Source: Perognathus longimembris pacificus
Lineage: Eukaryota; Chordata; Mammalia; Rodentia; Heteromyidae
DNA length: 64,000 nucleotides
NCBI RefSeq assembly: GCF_023159225.1
Contig: NC_063163.1
Span: 109,089,885-109,153,884 of the forward strand
Direction: 5' to 3'
The notes under the pieces are model-generated. The model saw only the letters and a program-made list of their open reading frames with translations. It had not been told where the DNA came from and made no database searches. Below are positions 24,012-36,430 of the stretch, in pieces. A program made the position numbers and the translations under genes. Position 1 is the stretch's first letter; every line of letters begins with the position of its first letter.

Positions 24012-25576
24012 CTGGGATAAGTTGGATGCAAAGAAACATATTTTAATTAAAGTCTGAAATTTAGAATTTTGCTGAGAAAATAAAACATGATTTCTTATGA
24101 CTTATCAACTGAAAACTACAGAAAGGTTAGGAGAAGTTTCAGGGTCATGGTATCCAAACTCAATAGTCAATCATCTATTCTGAGAAAGCCCTTAATATGC
24201 CCTCAGTTATGACTTATCTCAGGTCATTAATAATCAAAATGGGTGACTGGGCATCTGGCATAAGAAGTTATCACAGAAAAATTAGTGACTATAATCTGTC
24301 TTGTGTATTTTAGATATCGCACAAGTTATATGCCCAAACATTTACTTCATAAAGTTTTTGTTTAAAAAAATCCCACTTTGAGTTAACATAGCATACTCAG
24401 GGCTTCTTGAGACAAACATGATTGATATCTATATAGCTTTATAATCAGGATAAAAATTCTTATTACAGGGAATACATGTCTATGGACATGATTTGTTTTA
24501 TTTTCTTTTTTTGCTAACTGTATTTGGAAGGATCATATCATAAAATAAGACAGTTTTCATAAAGGAAAATATATAACCATTAAGGAAAGCTATCTGCTAA
24601 CCAATATTCCAAATGTCTGGGGTAGCTACAAGGTGTGAATACGCTGAAGACCATCAACTTACACTCAGCACCGGTCAGAGGAAACAGAATCCCAGCCATG
24701 AGGGAAACAGCAAAGGCATATTTATTCTGTGTGGCCATTTACTATTCAAATTCCCCAGCCCATCCCACCCCCTCTCATCATCCCTTCATCTAGTAAGGCA
24801 TCTTCAGTGACAGCTATTTACATCTCTCAGGAATCATTTATTCTGTTTTCAGACTCCTAAGGTCTTGGAACATTCTACTATCTGTCATTCCATTCTGGTC
24901 ATCAGTATCTCACTGTTCATCTCTTCTTTCCCTAAATGACTTTAAATGTTAAAGTCACAAGCATTCTGGGTGAGCAGTGAGCATATTGGATGAGAAGTGA
25001 CATAAATCTCATATCTATCTTATCCTTTTCTGTCAAGATTACATCAAGAATCAGCATAAGGAACATCATGTCTAAATAGGAAGAGGGACCACTTTGGACT
25101 GGGTCCTTTTACCCAGTGCCCTTATTGCATTGGGAAGAGTAATCTAAGGAGTAGGTGAGAAATAAAGACATTGTGACTAAATCTCTTTGACAGTGATTTA
25201 TGTGACTCTAATGTCTTATGCCTCAGTTTCCTTATGGATGAAGTAAGAAGGCTTATATAATTTTGCCAGCTGGATATCTCTTGGGTGCCGTGTAAATTAC
25301 TTTATATTTATGTGGTGCTTGGAAGGTGAAAAGCACTAACAAAGAATCATTATTCAAGCAATAAAATATTACAATGCAAACATCAGGGAAGCTTTGGAAC
25401 AGATGGTAGCAAATCAATTACGTTTCATTTTATACATAATATGTGTAAATCATATTTACTGCATGAAGCTGAATATACTTGAAACTTTATTAATAACACA
25501 ATAGCTTATTTTTATTTTAAAAAAACACATCAATGTAATTTTAATTCTTGAGTCCAAAGTCAAGAACATACAAGGA
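24012..25576. other. PDGFD intron 2, exon 3 side
   Basis: No repeat or gene recognised. Confidence 0.55.
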
Positions 25577-25676
25577 AGAAGCTCTGTGGCTCAAGTGGTA
25601 GAGCACTAGTGTTAAGCACAAAGAGGATTAGGGACAGTGCCCAAGATCTGAGTTCAAGCCCCAGGACCAGAAAAAA
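25577..25676 (+). repeat. Solitary Geo module
   Basis: gctctgtggctcaagtggta to gttcaagccccaggacc with a short A-rich tail. No left partner is attached. Confidence 0.6.
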
Positions 25677-25686
25677 GAATAGCTTT

Positions 25687-25926
25687 AGCTGGGTATTGGT
25701 GGTTCACACCTTTAATCCTAGCTTCTCAGGAGGATGAGATCTGAAGATTGTAGTTTGAAGCCAGCCAGGGCAGGAAATCTATGAGACCCTTTATCTCCAA
25801 TTAACCACCAGTAAACTGAAAGTGGCGCTGTGGCCCCAAATGGTAGAGTGCTTGTTGAGGCGGAAAAAGCTCAGGGACAATACTCAGGCCCTGCGTTCAA
25901 GCCCCATGACTGAAAAAAAAAAAAGA
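25687..25926 (+). mobile_element. B1-Geo composite SINE
   Basis: agctgggtattggtggttca, aggaggatgagatctgaaga, then Geo agtggcgctgtggcc and an A12 tail. It lies ten bases after the solitary Geo module. Confidence 0.75.
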
Positions 25927-26259
25927 GCATACCATTACCTTCTCCTGACCTCCTCCTTGGGGAGTTTTGAGGCAAGTCTCTGACTGGTATCTATTCTTCC
26001 TCCTATTCCTCTGCCTCATTCCATAACATGTGGGATCTAATTACATTTAATGAAGAACCCAGAAATGATACTATCTTAACACATGAGAATTCCAGAACAT
26101 AATGTATTCCCTCCTGTGATTCTGCAATATAGCAAGAAAAAATAATATAGTTGGTCTTTGTCTTTGTTTTTTTTTTCCCTAAGTCCATTTGAATTTCTGA
26201 AAGATGGGATAGGACATGCTTCTTTTGCTATTCCCAATACACAATTTATGCTGGTATGG

Positions 26260-26880
26260 TTGAGTCTTGGTAGGGCCCGCAGAGCTTCAGAATGGCATCA
26301 GGTCATTAGAAAGCCCAAGGTATAAGTACAGGGTTGGGACCTTCCACCCCACTCCTGGACTTGTGGGGAGAGGGAAGGGTCTAGAGATTGAATAATTGCA
26401 TCAATAATGCTTACATAGCCAAACCTCCACAAGCCCCCCTAACTATGAGGATCAGAGAAGTTCTGGGTTAGGGGATACATCAGGTTGGTTGGCCAGTGAG
26501 AAAGGTGCCCTTCCTATTTACTTTGCTTTACTTAGACCTTCTGTTTTGGGCTCATTCAGAATTGTAACCCCTATAATAAACTAGTCATCATAATTAGTGT
26601 GTTGCCTTGAGTTTCATGCATTGTTACAGAAAAATCACTGAAGACAAAGAGGGGATTGTGGGTCTTCTGATTTACAGTTGGCTGGTCAAAAATATGGGAT
26701 GCTTGGGACCTGGAATTGACAGTTAATATAGGTGAGTCTTGTGGGGGTGAGCTCTTAAGGGGATCAGATGCTAACATAATCCAAGTAGACGCTGTCAGAA
26801 TTGAATCGAATGGTACGGTCGGTGCCCAGGAGGTGTTAGAGAATCGGGAGGTGTGGGTTAGGTGTCATAGTGTTATGTGA
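26260..26880 (+). mobile_element. Ancient LTR-like repeat, copy A
   Basis: Landmarks of a mammalian LTR type I recognise but cannot name: acagttggctggtcaaaaat, gtgagtcttgtgggggtgag, then a diverged gatagtgtcagaattgag-like stretch (gacgctgtcagaattgaatc). The ataataaa poly(A)-signal-like site is at 26572-26579. Non-coding. Confidence 0.45.
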
Positions 26881-27965
26881 GGTATTGCCACTGGTAACTT
26901 CCATGTTATCATCTTAAACAGTCTTTAGTAGTGTTTTTCTTTTAAACTATGTTTTCTTTCTTCTTTTTTTTTTGGTACAGAAAATTAGTTCTCCCTTTCA
27001 AGGTTGAAAAGACGCAAGATCAGCTTTAGTTTATTCTCTTTGTAAATATTAACTGGCTCTCCGTGCATTTATTTGTCTCTGCTCTCTGGCATACATTACC
27101 CTCTATGGTCCTAGAAAGTAATAGTCACTGCTGTTATTCTCCAAAAAATAGCAACATAATAAAAACTGTCAGCATAATACACATGCAACAAAGGACGATC
27201 AAATTTGAGGCACTTTTTATTATTCAAAGGAAAATAAACCTGCTGGAAGGATTTAGCAGTTCAGTAGTTCATTGGCAATGCAGAACAAGCACACACAGTA
27301 AAGTACAAAAGGGGGGGGATCCTCCCCAAGTCTTATGCATGATAATTAGGCACATAAAATGCTGGGCCTGGACAATTCAAACAACAGCCTGGTCTTTTCT
27401 CTGAGAAATATGCTAAGGGATGGGATTACCAGGCCAAGCTTTCATCTTCTATCATGACCCAGAAATGACAGGAAATAGACACCTAAGCAGCACACACGCT
27501 CTGGGCTTGCCTCCCTTTCCTTCCTATGGATGCATTCCTGAGGCTTGAAGCTAAAATGGTCCTCAGTCATCCCCAGCACGGAGGAAGGAATGATGGCTAC
27601 GCAGTCCCTGGAGCTGAGTTGGTTTCTGGGTTCGCTTGGTCCATGGCCAGCTTTGGTCAGGGTGGGTGGAGCGCAGCTCAGTGTGATAGGAATACTGCAT
27701 CTGTCTCCCTGTTCACAAAGGCTGCTTGGAACAGTCACAGCGGTTCACATTCCACCCTGCTTATGGAGTCAGGCCTTACGCAGTGCAGGACATGTATCCA
27801 CTAGGGTGAACACAAGGGATTCTGATAAAGAAGGGACACATGAGGTAGGCCCAAGGGGATTACAAGGAATATTGGATGGGATGCATGAAGTTCATCTCCC
27901 CCTCTCCCCCTTTTTTTCAACTTTGAACAAATATCCTTGAATGGAATTATTTTTTTCTCACTTAC
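26881..27965. other. PDGFD intron 2, exon 2 side
   Basis: No repeat recognised. Opposed open frames at 27442-27940 have no recognisable domain. Confidence 0.5.
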
Positions 27966-28170
27966 CTACAGATATCATTTTCTGCCTCCTCTAATCCAAA
28001 CTGATGGTCAAAAGCGAGCTGTATCCTGGTTTTCTCCTGGGAGTGGAGCCGCCAGGTCAGAAGCAGATTCCTGGGGTAGCTGCTGGGGAACCGAGGACTC
28101 TGCACGTGGCCGTTGCCCGTTACCTCGATGGTTTCATCTCTTCGGTACAAGTCTGTGAGGTGATTGCCCT
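27966..28170 (-). CDS. PDGFD: PDGFD exon 2 (N-terminal half of CUB domain)
   Basis: PDGF-D is a secreted PDGF-family ligand. Its CUB domain keeps the growth-factor domain latent until proteolysis, after which it signals through PDGFR-beta. Read on the minus strand, this 205-bp exon encodes the linker NHLTDLYRRDE and then the first half of the CUB domain, with GHVQSPRFPSSYPRN followed by LLLTWRLHSQ and ending at NDIC, which carries a CUB cysteine. The donor is CTGTAG|gtaagtgag (gt at 27965-27964). The acceptor is taacag|AGGGC (ag at 28172-28171). A second AG two bases inside the exon would shift the frame, so the exact 5' edge depends on exon 1, which lies outside the window. The exon ends with two bases of an Arg codon completed by exon 3. 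The residues closely match mammalian PDGF-D as I remember it. Confidence 0.95.
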
Positions 28171-28429
28171 CTGTTAGTAGTCACAACTTGTAGAAATTAG
28201 TATGTTGCTCCAATTACAGGAAAGCAAAAAAAAGAACAATTTATAACACATCACATCACAGAGGACTTTTCTTGACTTTCGTTTACCAATTTAAGAGCAA
28301 ATGGTAGCCTTCGTGTTAACAAACAGTTCATACTTGTTTTCATCACTTCCTCAAAAAATTCAGGCTGGCCTGCTTGCCAACTTTTGATGCATGCTATTTG
28401 CTGCTTTGGAACATTTTATGTTGTTATTA

Positions 28430-28666
28430 TTTTTCTTTTTCCCAATCATGGGACTTGAAGTCTGGGCCTGAGTGCTGTGGCTGAGCTCTTTTGCACAAGG
28501 CTAGCGCTCTACCACTTGAACCACAGTGTCACTTCCAGTTTTCTGGTGGTTAATTGGAGATAAGAGTCTCACGGACTTTCCTGCCCAGGCTGGCTTTGAA
28601 CTGTGATCCTCAGATCTCAGCCTCCTAAGTAGCTAGAATTACAGACATGAGTCACCAGTGCCCAGC
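28430..28666 (-). mobile_element. B1-Geo composite SINE
   Basis: Antisense: Geo half first (aatcatgggacttgaagtct to cacttccagttttctggtgg), then B1 half (cctgcccaggctggctttga to gagtcaccagtgcccagc). Confidence 0.75.
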
Positions 28667-28752
28667 TATTTTTTCTTTTGTAGAGCTGGGATGGACCCCA
28701 GAGCTTCATTCATGATAGGTATGTGGTCTACTGAGCCATAACCCCAGCCCCC
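28667..28752 (-). repeat. ID SINE monomer
   Basis: Antisense: gggatggaccccagagcttc, gtggtctactgagccataac, cccagcc. It abuts the neighbouring SINEs. Confidence 0.6.
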
Positions 28753-28753
28753 T

Positions 28754-28990
28754 CAATCACTTTTTTTTTTTTTTTTTTTTTTGCCAGTCCTGGGCCTTGG
28801 ACTCAGGGCCTGAGCACTGTCCCTGGCTTCTTCTCGCTCAAGGCTAGCACTCTGCCGCTTGAGCCACAGCACCGCTTCTGGCGGTTTTCTGTATATGTGG
28901 TGCTGGGGAATCGAACCTAGGGCCTCGTGTATCCGAGGCAGGCACTCTTGCCACTAGGCCATATCCCCAGCCCCCCCCCCAATCACTTTT
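28754..28990 (-). mobile_element. IDL-Geo SINE with 11-bp TSD
   Basis: Near-consensus antisense copy with TSD caatcactttt (28754-28764 and 28980-28990). The terminal cccagccc has expanded to a run of C's. Confidence 0.88.
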
Positions 28991-29439
28991 AACAAGCAAA
29001 ATCAATAGTTATTTTAGACTTCAGGTATATTGGATGGGAATTAAAATCAGCAAAGAATTTCAAATAGGGCGACCACTTTTCTGTGTAATATTAATAAAGA
29101 AAGCAATTTATTACTCTGCATGTGTAAAACTATATTTCTAGTGACTAGCCCTGAAGGTAATCAATAATGTTAAATGAATGAATGATTGGAAAGCAAATGA
29201 AAAGATGACTAGTGTTCAATGGCCATCTGTATGATACTCAAATGGCATTTTTCCAGCTAGTTTCTTTACCACAAAAATGATATTTTTTCCCTTTAAACAG
29301 GCCCATTTCTTTTGCATTGTCTGGCTGTTGTATAATAAAGAAGTTAATAGATCTTTGTCTTGAGTTCTTGGAAAGATGCTCCATGCCACTGAGAGTTTTC
29401 AATTGGTAGGAGTATCTGTTATCATTGTAGATTCCTTGG
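28991..29439. other. PDGFD intron 1, no recognisable element
   Basis: Nothing annotatable is seen. Confidence 0.5.
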
Positions 29440-29960
29440 GATTGCACCTCAGTTTATGCTAATGAGGTGGTTTACTCTGTGCCCCTAGATAGTTCCAGCC
29501 TGGAGGCTGTTCATGCCAGAGTTAGGGCTTCCAGCCATGTGAAATCACCCTGATCTGCCAAACTAAGGAGGTGAGTGGGAGTGAATATTGAGACCATTTT
29601 GTTGCCAATATTTCAATCAATTACACCTACACAGGAGCACCCAATAAAAACTCTGGACATAAGGCTTAGAAAAACTACCTGGTTTGACATAGACAATGAT
29701 GTACCAAGAAGGTGATATATCCTGAGGACACAGAGGTTTCACACATGAAACCCTGTAGGCATTACTCCCTGTGTCTGATTTCTCTTTTATAATAAAGCTC
29801 TATTGATAAGGATAGTGCTTTCTTTTGTCCTGTCAGTTGCTCCAGCAAATGATCAAACCTGAAATGTTTAGGAAACTTTTGAATGTGATTTTTAGTCAGC
29901 TGATCCAAAGTGCAGGTGACTTGCAACTAATGTCTAAAATGAGGGCAGTGTCCTTAACCT
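29440..29960 (+). mobile_element. Ancient LTR-like repeat, copy B
   Basis: acccaataaaaactctggac, the TATA/poly(A)-like cttttataataaagctc, then ttgctccagcaaatgatcaa and acctgaaat. It appears to belong to the same type as the element at 26260-26880 and has the same orientation. Confidence 0.45.
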
Positions 29961-31283
29961 ATCCAACCTAACTGTGGGCAGTTTAAGATAGATACAAAAG
30001 ATTCTCTTTTCCTAGCTCCTGTATTTGAAGTTCTTTGCATTTCACATGTTGGCTTTTTAAGTCTCCACCATAAACAGACCTCCAGCCACAGTCTATTTGT
30101 GTGCTCCCATGAAGAATTTACTGAGAGACCTATAATTCAGTGAGCCTGGCAGGGAGGCTAAACTGGTGGGTGGAAAGCATTGTGGGGTAGGGCTGCAAAG
30201 GGTGGCTCTTAAGGCTTCTAAAATGAGAGAGGGAGGTTGGACAGGAACTGACATGCAATACAGAGCCATTTCCATGTTGATGTGGATAAGGAAATGTAAG
30301 ATTCTTTTTCTGAACTCACTGTTTAATGTGTTGCAGTTTGATCAGTAAGACTTGGTATAGGAGAATGCCAGGCAGAAAACAGGGAGAGAGGGGTGGTAAA
30401 CCGATGAGCTGATGTCCCTCCTCCCCATCTCAGGATGACAGCATTGGCTCTGTCGTAACATCACCCTCCACCAAGCTCAGAAACCAGACAACTTCACAGG
30501 AACTGGAAAATATTGTTTGCCATTTGACCTCTTACACCTCTCCCTTGACCTTAAAAAATGCAGCACTGAAAGCTATTTGTCAGCTCATTTTGTCATAAGA
30601 GGGTCTTAGGAAAAGGGTCTGAGGGCTGTTTACTAGGTTGATTAATGTGAACTATCAATCAGGCAACATTTATACTAAGTGTAGACTCTAACCGTGCTGG
30701 ACTGAAGACGCTCGGTATCTCTAGGGACACGGTTCTCAGGAGATGGCTTGACCCAAAGCTGGCGCTTGCTCAGAATGCACAGAGAGCAGGACTGTACCAC
30801 AGATGCTTGCCCTATTTTTCCCATCATGCCACACAAATCTCAGATTTTCATTTTTATCACTTAAGTAAGTACACTACATGCCTCTTTTGGCTTGGTAGGG
30901 TGACCCAAAAAGAGGGTTACAGGATTTAAAGGGAAATTGAAAACACCCGAAGCCAGGAAGAAGTGTCTGCACTTGATGTGACTGGAAACAAAACGTCTCT
31001 GAAATGGGTAATGTCTATCTGTACATATACTTGCACACATATAACAAACATTTTGTAAGTATGTATAAAACAGTATGTTTATTTAACTATGTATATGTGT
31101 ATACGCTCTAACTTTTAGATTACATTGTTTACTTATAATTTATAACTTCATGCCAATGCAGGGCTACTCTTAGCAGAAGAGTTATATAGAGCTATATCCT
31201 ATCAGGTTAAACCTGAGACAAATTCCAGAGTATTATATACGAAGTCACATTCCTGAATAAAAGCATTTACTTTAGTGTTCTAA
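29961..31283. other. PDGFD intron 1, no recognisable element
   Basis: Nothing annotatable is seen. Confidence 0.5.
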
Positions 31284-31510
31284 TAATAGCTAACGTTTGT
31301 GGAACAATGATTATGTGCCAGACACTGAAAAAGTGTCTTAAAGGCACTATGTCACTTAACTCTTGCAACAACTATATTCAGTTACCAGTATCTTCCCTAC
31401 AAATGAAATTCTGGGAGCTTGAGACGCTTGTGGCTCATGGTACAAAGTCACAGTAGAGCCAAGGTCTCACTCTAGGCAGTCTACTTTCAGAGCACACAAC
31501 TTAACCAGAT
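31284..31510 (+). repeat. MIR SINE
   Basis: Nearly full MIR order: taatagctaacgtttgtgga, ttatgtgccagacactgaa, cttaactcttgcaacaacta, ggtctcactctaggcagtct. Confidence 0.85.
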
Positions 31511-32840
31511 CTCTGAATTGGCTGAGGGCTACCAAACGATGCAATAAATCAGTTCTCATTGAAAGAGAATAGTTTCTATGCATGTTTATATAGCAAGATA
31601 TTAACATTTTATTTTGCATCTCATTACAGAAGGAGGTGCTGAACCTCAGAAACTATCAGCTAGGCATTTGACTTTAAATGACTAATGTCAAAAGAAGCGA
31701 AAATATATTTATCTATTCTGCTCCCAATGCTTTAAAAACTTCAGTTCACTTGATAAAATAATCCAGAAGCTTTTAAGAGTCAGTCACTGACTCGTCTCTG
31801 AAATTGGGCCCAATGCTTCCCACAGTGACAGTACCATTGGCATGGCCAGGAGCCTGATCAAAATGCGAATTTCCATGTCCAATGCCACCTGTATTAACAG
31901 ACTGTCCGAGCAACTCTGATGCAGCCAAAATCTTAGAAGCGCTAGCCACGTATACTTTCTCCTATCTTGTCTCTTATCCTCATCTCCACTGGTTCTGCCA
32001 CCTCCTTGCTTTGACTCTGCTCCTCATATCTGGTTTTCTATCTTACCCCCTTGCCTGGTGACCTGCCTTGGGACTGACTTTCCCGTTTTTGACTTTGGAA
32101 CCAACTCTAGGGTATCATTGCTAGTGCACAATGGCCTAGGGCAAGGGGCTGATCATCTCTGTGCCTGTGGCATTATACAGATAGGTCTCACTCCTTAGTT
32201 TAACTGTCTTCACTCATGGAGAAGTTATTGATCCCAATATAATTATCATTGATCCCAATATAATTAGCATTCCATCACACACAAAATAATGCTGATGGGA
32301 AGATGAAATATTAATAATGGCAGTACTTTATTTTTTTTGTGGTAGAACGTAATAGTGTCTATAACACCATCACAAAATGTAAAGGGTAAACACTGGTCTG
32401 TTCTAGGAAGGATGAAAATCATGTGATCAATGCTTCACAGGGAAATTACACAGGTTGCAGGCCTGTCATCTCACAGAAACTCAGTGCAGCAGGATAGATG
32501 CACCCACTTTTCACAGTGTCTCCACAACCTATCCAGAAACAAGCGAAATGAAGTCTCAAATATCCTTCCTCCAGAAGCCAAAAGCAAGGAGCAGCCATGA
32601 AGTCAGAATTTTCCCCACTTGCAAAGAGATTATGACTACATTTCATTTGTAAATGGCTGTTTCCTGATCCACTAAATGTACCACAAGATGTAGCTAAATG
32701 ATAAGTCAACTATGATTTCCAAGTTCTGCCACTAACCTATCACAGGTAAGCTCAATTATGCAAGATGAAGTGCAAGTTATACATACCCATTCTACAAGCC
32801 CACCATAGAATGGGAAGTAAATAACATGGGTTTCCTTTTG

Positions 32841-32841
<1 letters not shown>
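31511..32841. other. PDGFD intron 1, mostly featureless
   Basis: Only a small tandem duplication at 32225-32268 (unit attgatcccaatataatta, period about 21) is seen. Confidence 0.5.

Positions 32842-32873
<32 letters not shown>
32842..32873. repeat. (TA)n microsatellite at an L1 tail
   Basis: TA run directly adjoining the 3' terminus of the L1 fragment that follows on the minus strand. Confidence 0.9.
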
Positions 32874-32877
<4 letters not shown>

Positions 32878-32996
32878 CAAACTGCATTACAGAGAGGTTA
32901 CAGTTTCATACATTAGGCATTGGATACATTTCTTGTACTGTTTGTTACCTCGTCCCTCATTCCCCCCTCCCTCCCCCCCTCCCCCTTTCCTTTTGA
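32874..32996 (-). mobile_element. L1 3' end, 5'-truncated
   Basis: The reverse complement reads through a G-rich tract into gtaacaaacagtacaagaaa and gaaactgtaacctctctg, the L1 3' UTR end. It is truncated at the G-rich tract. Confidence 0.75.
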
Positions 32997-34214
32997 TTTT
33001 TAAAAGCATTAATTTTTGTGTGACAGGTAAGGATTTTATGAACAGGTAAAGAAACCCAGCAAAGAGAAATTAAAATGATTTGCTGCTAATCAAAAGAATA
33101 AAAGGCTGGTAGAGTACATGTAAAGGCCAAGTCTTGAATTCATCACTCCTTTTTTCCTCATCCTTTTAACTTTGCCCATTATTACAGAAAAACACATTAG
33201 ATACGCCATGCCATCTTCCTGGTCTCCATTTCCTAACCTCAGATTTTAGGGATCTGTGAAAGGTACTGGCTTTTCCAGGTACAAGATGATATGACAGTAT
33301 TCTTTTAAATGACTGCCAGTGATTTGACCATGAGTAACAGGCAAAATGAAACAACCATGGAATAATAGAATCTGAAGTCTAGAATTTTCACAGTGAACAA
33401 TGGTTTGAGAAGCTTATCTAGAGAAATGATACAATGAAGGCTTGTATGCTGTTATCTACAGGAGAAATATGAAAAGATAATTTTAGTAAAGTGGTCAAAC
33501 ATTGTTTAGGAAAATATTTCTCACCAATTGGAAAATTACTTCACATAATTATCCACTTGGCATAAGAATTTGTGTTGGACATGTTATGGAGTAATTAAAG
33601 TAAGTCTCTGAATTTAGAAGTAATGCATTTTATAATTTGCTTCTTTTTTATTAATTAAACACTTTTTTCTGAGGATAGTTATGTGCAAGAGATAAAAAAG
33701 AAATTTCCTGAAAACTTTAATAGGAAAGTAGAAGAAGAAATGATAGTGCAGAATATTAAATTCCTGAGAGAAAAGTCTATGTCTTGTTTGTGTAACCTCA
33801 GTGTTTTACCAGTCTAGGCATTTTGAGACACTCAGAAATAATCTGTTAAATACAACACGGGTGGATGGTTATGGCAAACAATATTTACTCAGAGTTTTTT
33901 TTTTTTTGAAACTGAAAAGCAGAAAGAAGAAAGTAAAATAACGAAAGACAATTTAATCAAAAACAAAGTTGTAAAATGCCCCAGATATTTATTTCTAAGA
34001 AATTCAATTCCACTGTAGCCAGTAGGCATGACATTTGTGCAAACACAAATTCAGTATGAACATTAAAGAATTATTTTGGAGAGCATTCCATCGAAATGAT
34101 CCTGGTAGCATGCTAGCTGCTTTAGATATTAATTAGGAACTGTCTCTTATATGAGCTATCTGTATTCAATAATTTACCCAGTAATCTACCCAGTTCTACC
34201 ATGGCAAGGCCCTA
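32997..34214. other. PDGFD intron 1, AT-rich
   Basis: No gene or repeat family I can support. Confidence 0.5.
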
Positions 34215-34654
34215 CCACACTTTAAAAAGCTGTGGTGCAAGAATATACATTGCAAGCCATGAAAGAAAATACTTGTCCAGTAAAGTTATTCTGCCTAATT
34301 AAAAGAGAAACAAAAATATTCTATGATAAACAGACACTAAAGAACTTCATGACCATCAAATCAATACAACAGAAGACTGTTAAAAGAATCCTACACACAC
34401 AGATGAGGAAGAGAAATGCAACCAAGAATTCAGGGGAAAAAACCCACCAGATGAGATTAATAAATAAGGATTTGAAAAGAAATAAACAAGGAACCCATCA
34501 AAATGACAGGAAATACTATATAATTTTTCAACACATCTTTCAATATTAACATTGAATTTTAATGTTCTCAATTCTCTAATCAAAAGACAGAAAATGGCAG
34601 CTAGATTAAAAAGCAATACCTGACCAGTTGTTCCTTATTAATAATGCAATTCAT

Positions 34655-34885
34655 CAAGGTGTTGGTGATTCTCACCTGTAATGCTATCTACTAGGAAGGC
34701 TGAGCTCTGAGGATTGTGGTTCAAGCCAACCTAGACAGGAAGTCAGTGAGACCAATTAATCACCAAAAATCTGGAAGTGGAGCTATGGCTCAGGAGGTAG
34801 AGGAGGTAGAGCACTCCCAGGGACAATGCTCGGGCCCAGAGTTCAAGCCCAGGACTGGCCAAAAAAAATAAATAAATAAAAAGGA
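34655..34885 (+). mobile_element. B1-Geo composite SINE inside the old L1
   Basis: B1-like left half (gtgttggtgattctcacctg), Geo right half (ggaagtggagctatggctca) with a local duplication of ggtagagga, and an (AAAT)n tail. Confidence 0.7.
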
Positions 34886-35835
34886 AAATTCACTAACAAA
34901 GTCAGTGAACATTGGCTGAGGATGAAAGAATGGGAAATATTTTCTAGGCATATGGACCCCAAAAGCAGGCCCAAGAAGCTACATCCAGGTTTGATAAAAC
35001 ATACTTTAATCAAGCTTAGTAAAAAAGAGACAAGGTTACTTTATATTAAAGATAACAGTGTGTTAACAGAAAAGAGCAGTTAATATAAGTATAACAAATA
35101 TTGGCACATCCAATTTCATTAACTGAACACTACTGGGCTTACAAGCACAGAGAGACCTCATTACAATAATGGCATGAAATTTCAATACCTCACTTCATCC
35201 AGACCCAGAAAATAATAAAGGAAACTTCCAGATTAACACTATAGACCAAATGAATTTAACCAACATCTAGAGAATGTTTCATCCAAGAGCTGAACAATAT
35301 ATATTCTTTTCAGAAGTCCATGAAACTTTCTCCACTATAGGTGATATTTTAGGACATAAAGCAAGCGTTCGCAAATACAAAACTATTGAAATCATCTCCT
35401 GTACTCCATCAGACCACAACACAAGAAGTAATAAATAACTAACAAAAGAAAATACAGAACATATTCAAACACATGGAGAATGAACAATTCAGTGTTGAAT
35501 GATTCCTAGAATTAATAGAAAATGAAAACACATTTTAGAAGAACCTCTAGGATACAGCAAAGGCAGTGCTAAGACGAAAGTTGAGAGCCATGGCTGCCTT
35601 ACACCAAGAAAGCAGAAGTATCACAAATAAATAGCCTAATGATATATCTCAAGCTCCTAGAAAAACAAAAGCAAGCCAAACTCCAAAATAGCAGGTAAAA
35701 AGAAATAACAAAGTAGGAGATACTTTTTCCAAGTCTTTCCATTTCCTTACAAACAGAGCAATGTCATTCTTTCTGATAGAAGCATAGAATTCCATTGTGT
35801 ACATATACCGTTGATCCATTCATCTATGAGGGGCA

Positions 35836-36239
35836 TCAGTGTTGGTTCCATACTTTAGTGATGGTAAGTAATGCTGCAGTAAACATAGTTGTGCTGGTAG
35901 CTTTAGTATGGCCTTGTTTGTGATCCTTTGGGTAAATGCCCAGAAGTGGGGTTGCTGGATCATAGGGGAGTTCTATGTTTATCCCTTTGAGGAACCTCCA
36001 CACTACTTTCCAGAGTGGTTGTACAAGTTTACACTCCCACCAAAGTGTAGTAGGGTTTCCTTTTGGCCACATCCCTTCCAGCATCTGTTCTTTTCTTGAT
36101 AAGGGATATTCTTACTGGGGTGAGGTAGAATCTCAATGTTGTTTTGATTTGCATTTCTTTTATGGGCCAGGGCTGTTAAGCTCTTCTTCAAGTGCCTCTT
36201 GGCCATTCTCATTTCCTCTTTAGAGAAGTATTTCTTCAA
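35836..36239 (-). pseudogene. L1 ORF2 C-terminal fragment, frameshifted
   Basis: Minus-strand translation recalls the ORF2p C-terminal region. 36239-36003 reads KKYFSKEEMRMAKRHLKKS and then NRCWKGCGQKETLLHFGG. The next frame (36084-35836) reads LWWECKLVQPLWKVVWRFLK and then ELPYDPATPLLGIYPK. A frame change between them disables it. RT and endonuclease are absent. Confidence 0.85.
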
Positions 36240-36246
36240 GTCTTTT

Positions 36247-36430
36247 TCCTGGCGCTTAGACTTAGGGTCTGAGCCCTGTCCTTGGCTTCTTTTCGTTCAA
36301 GGCCAGCACTCCACCTCTTGAGCAACAGTACCCTTTCTGGCTTTTTCTGTTTTGTGTTGCTGAGGAATTGAACCCAGGGCTTTGTGGATGCGAGGCAAGC
36401 ACTCTACTGCTAAGTCACAGTCTCAGCCCT
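36247..36430 (-). mobile_element. IDL-Geo SINE inside the inverted L1 half
   Basis: Diverged antisense copy (ggtctgagccctgtccttgg to gtcacagtctcagccc) flanked by similar aagtcttt repeats. It is the third layer of the nest. Confidence 0.8.
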
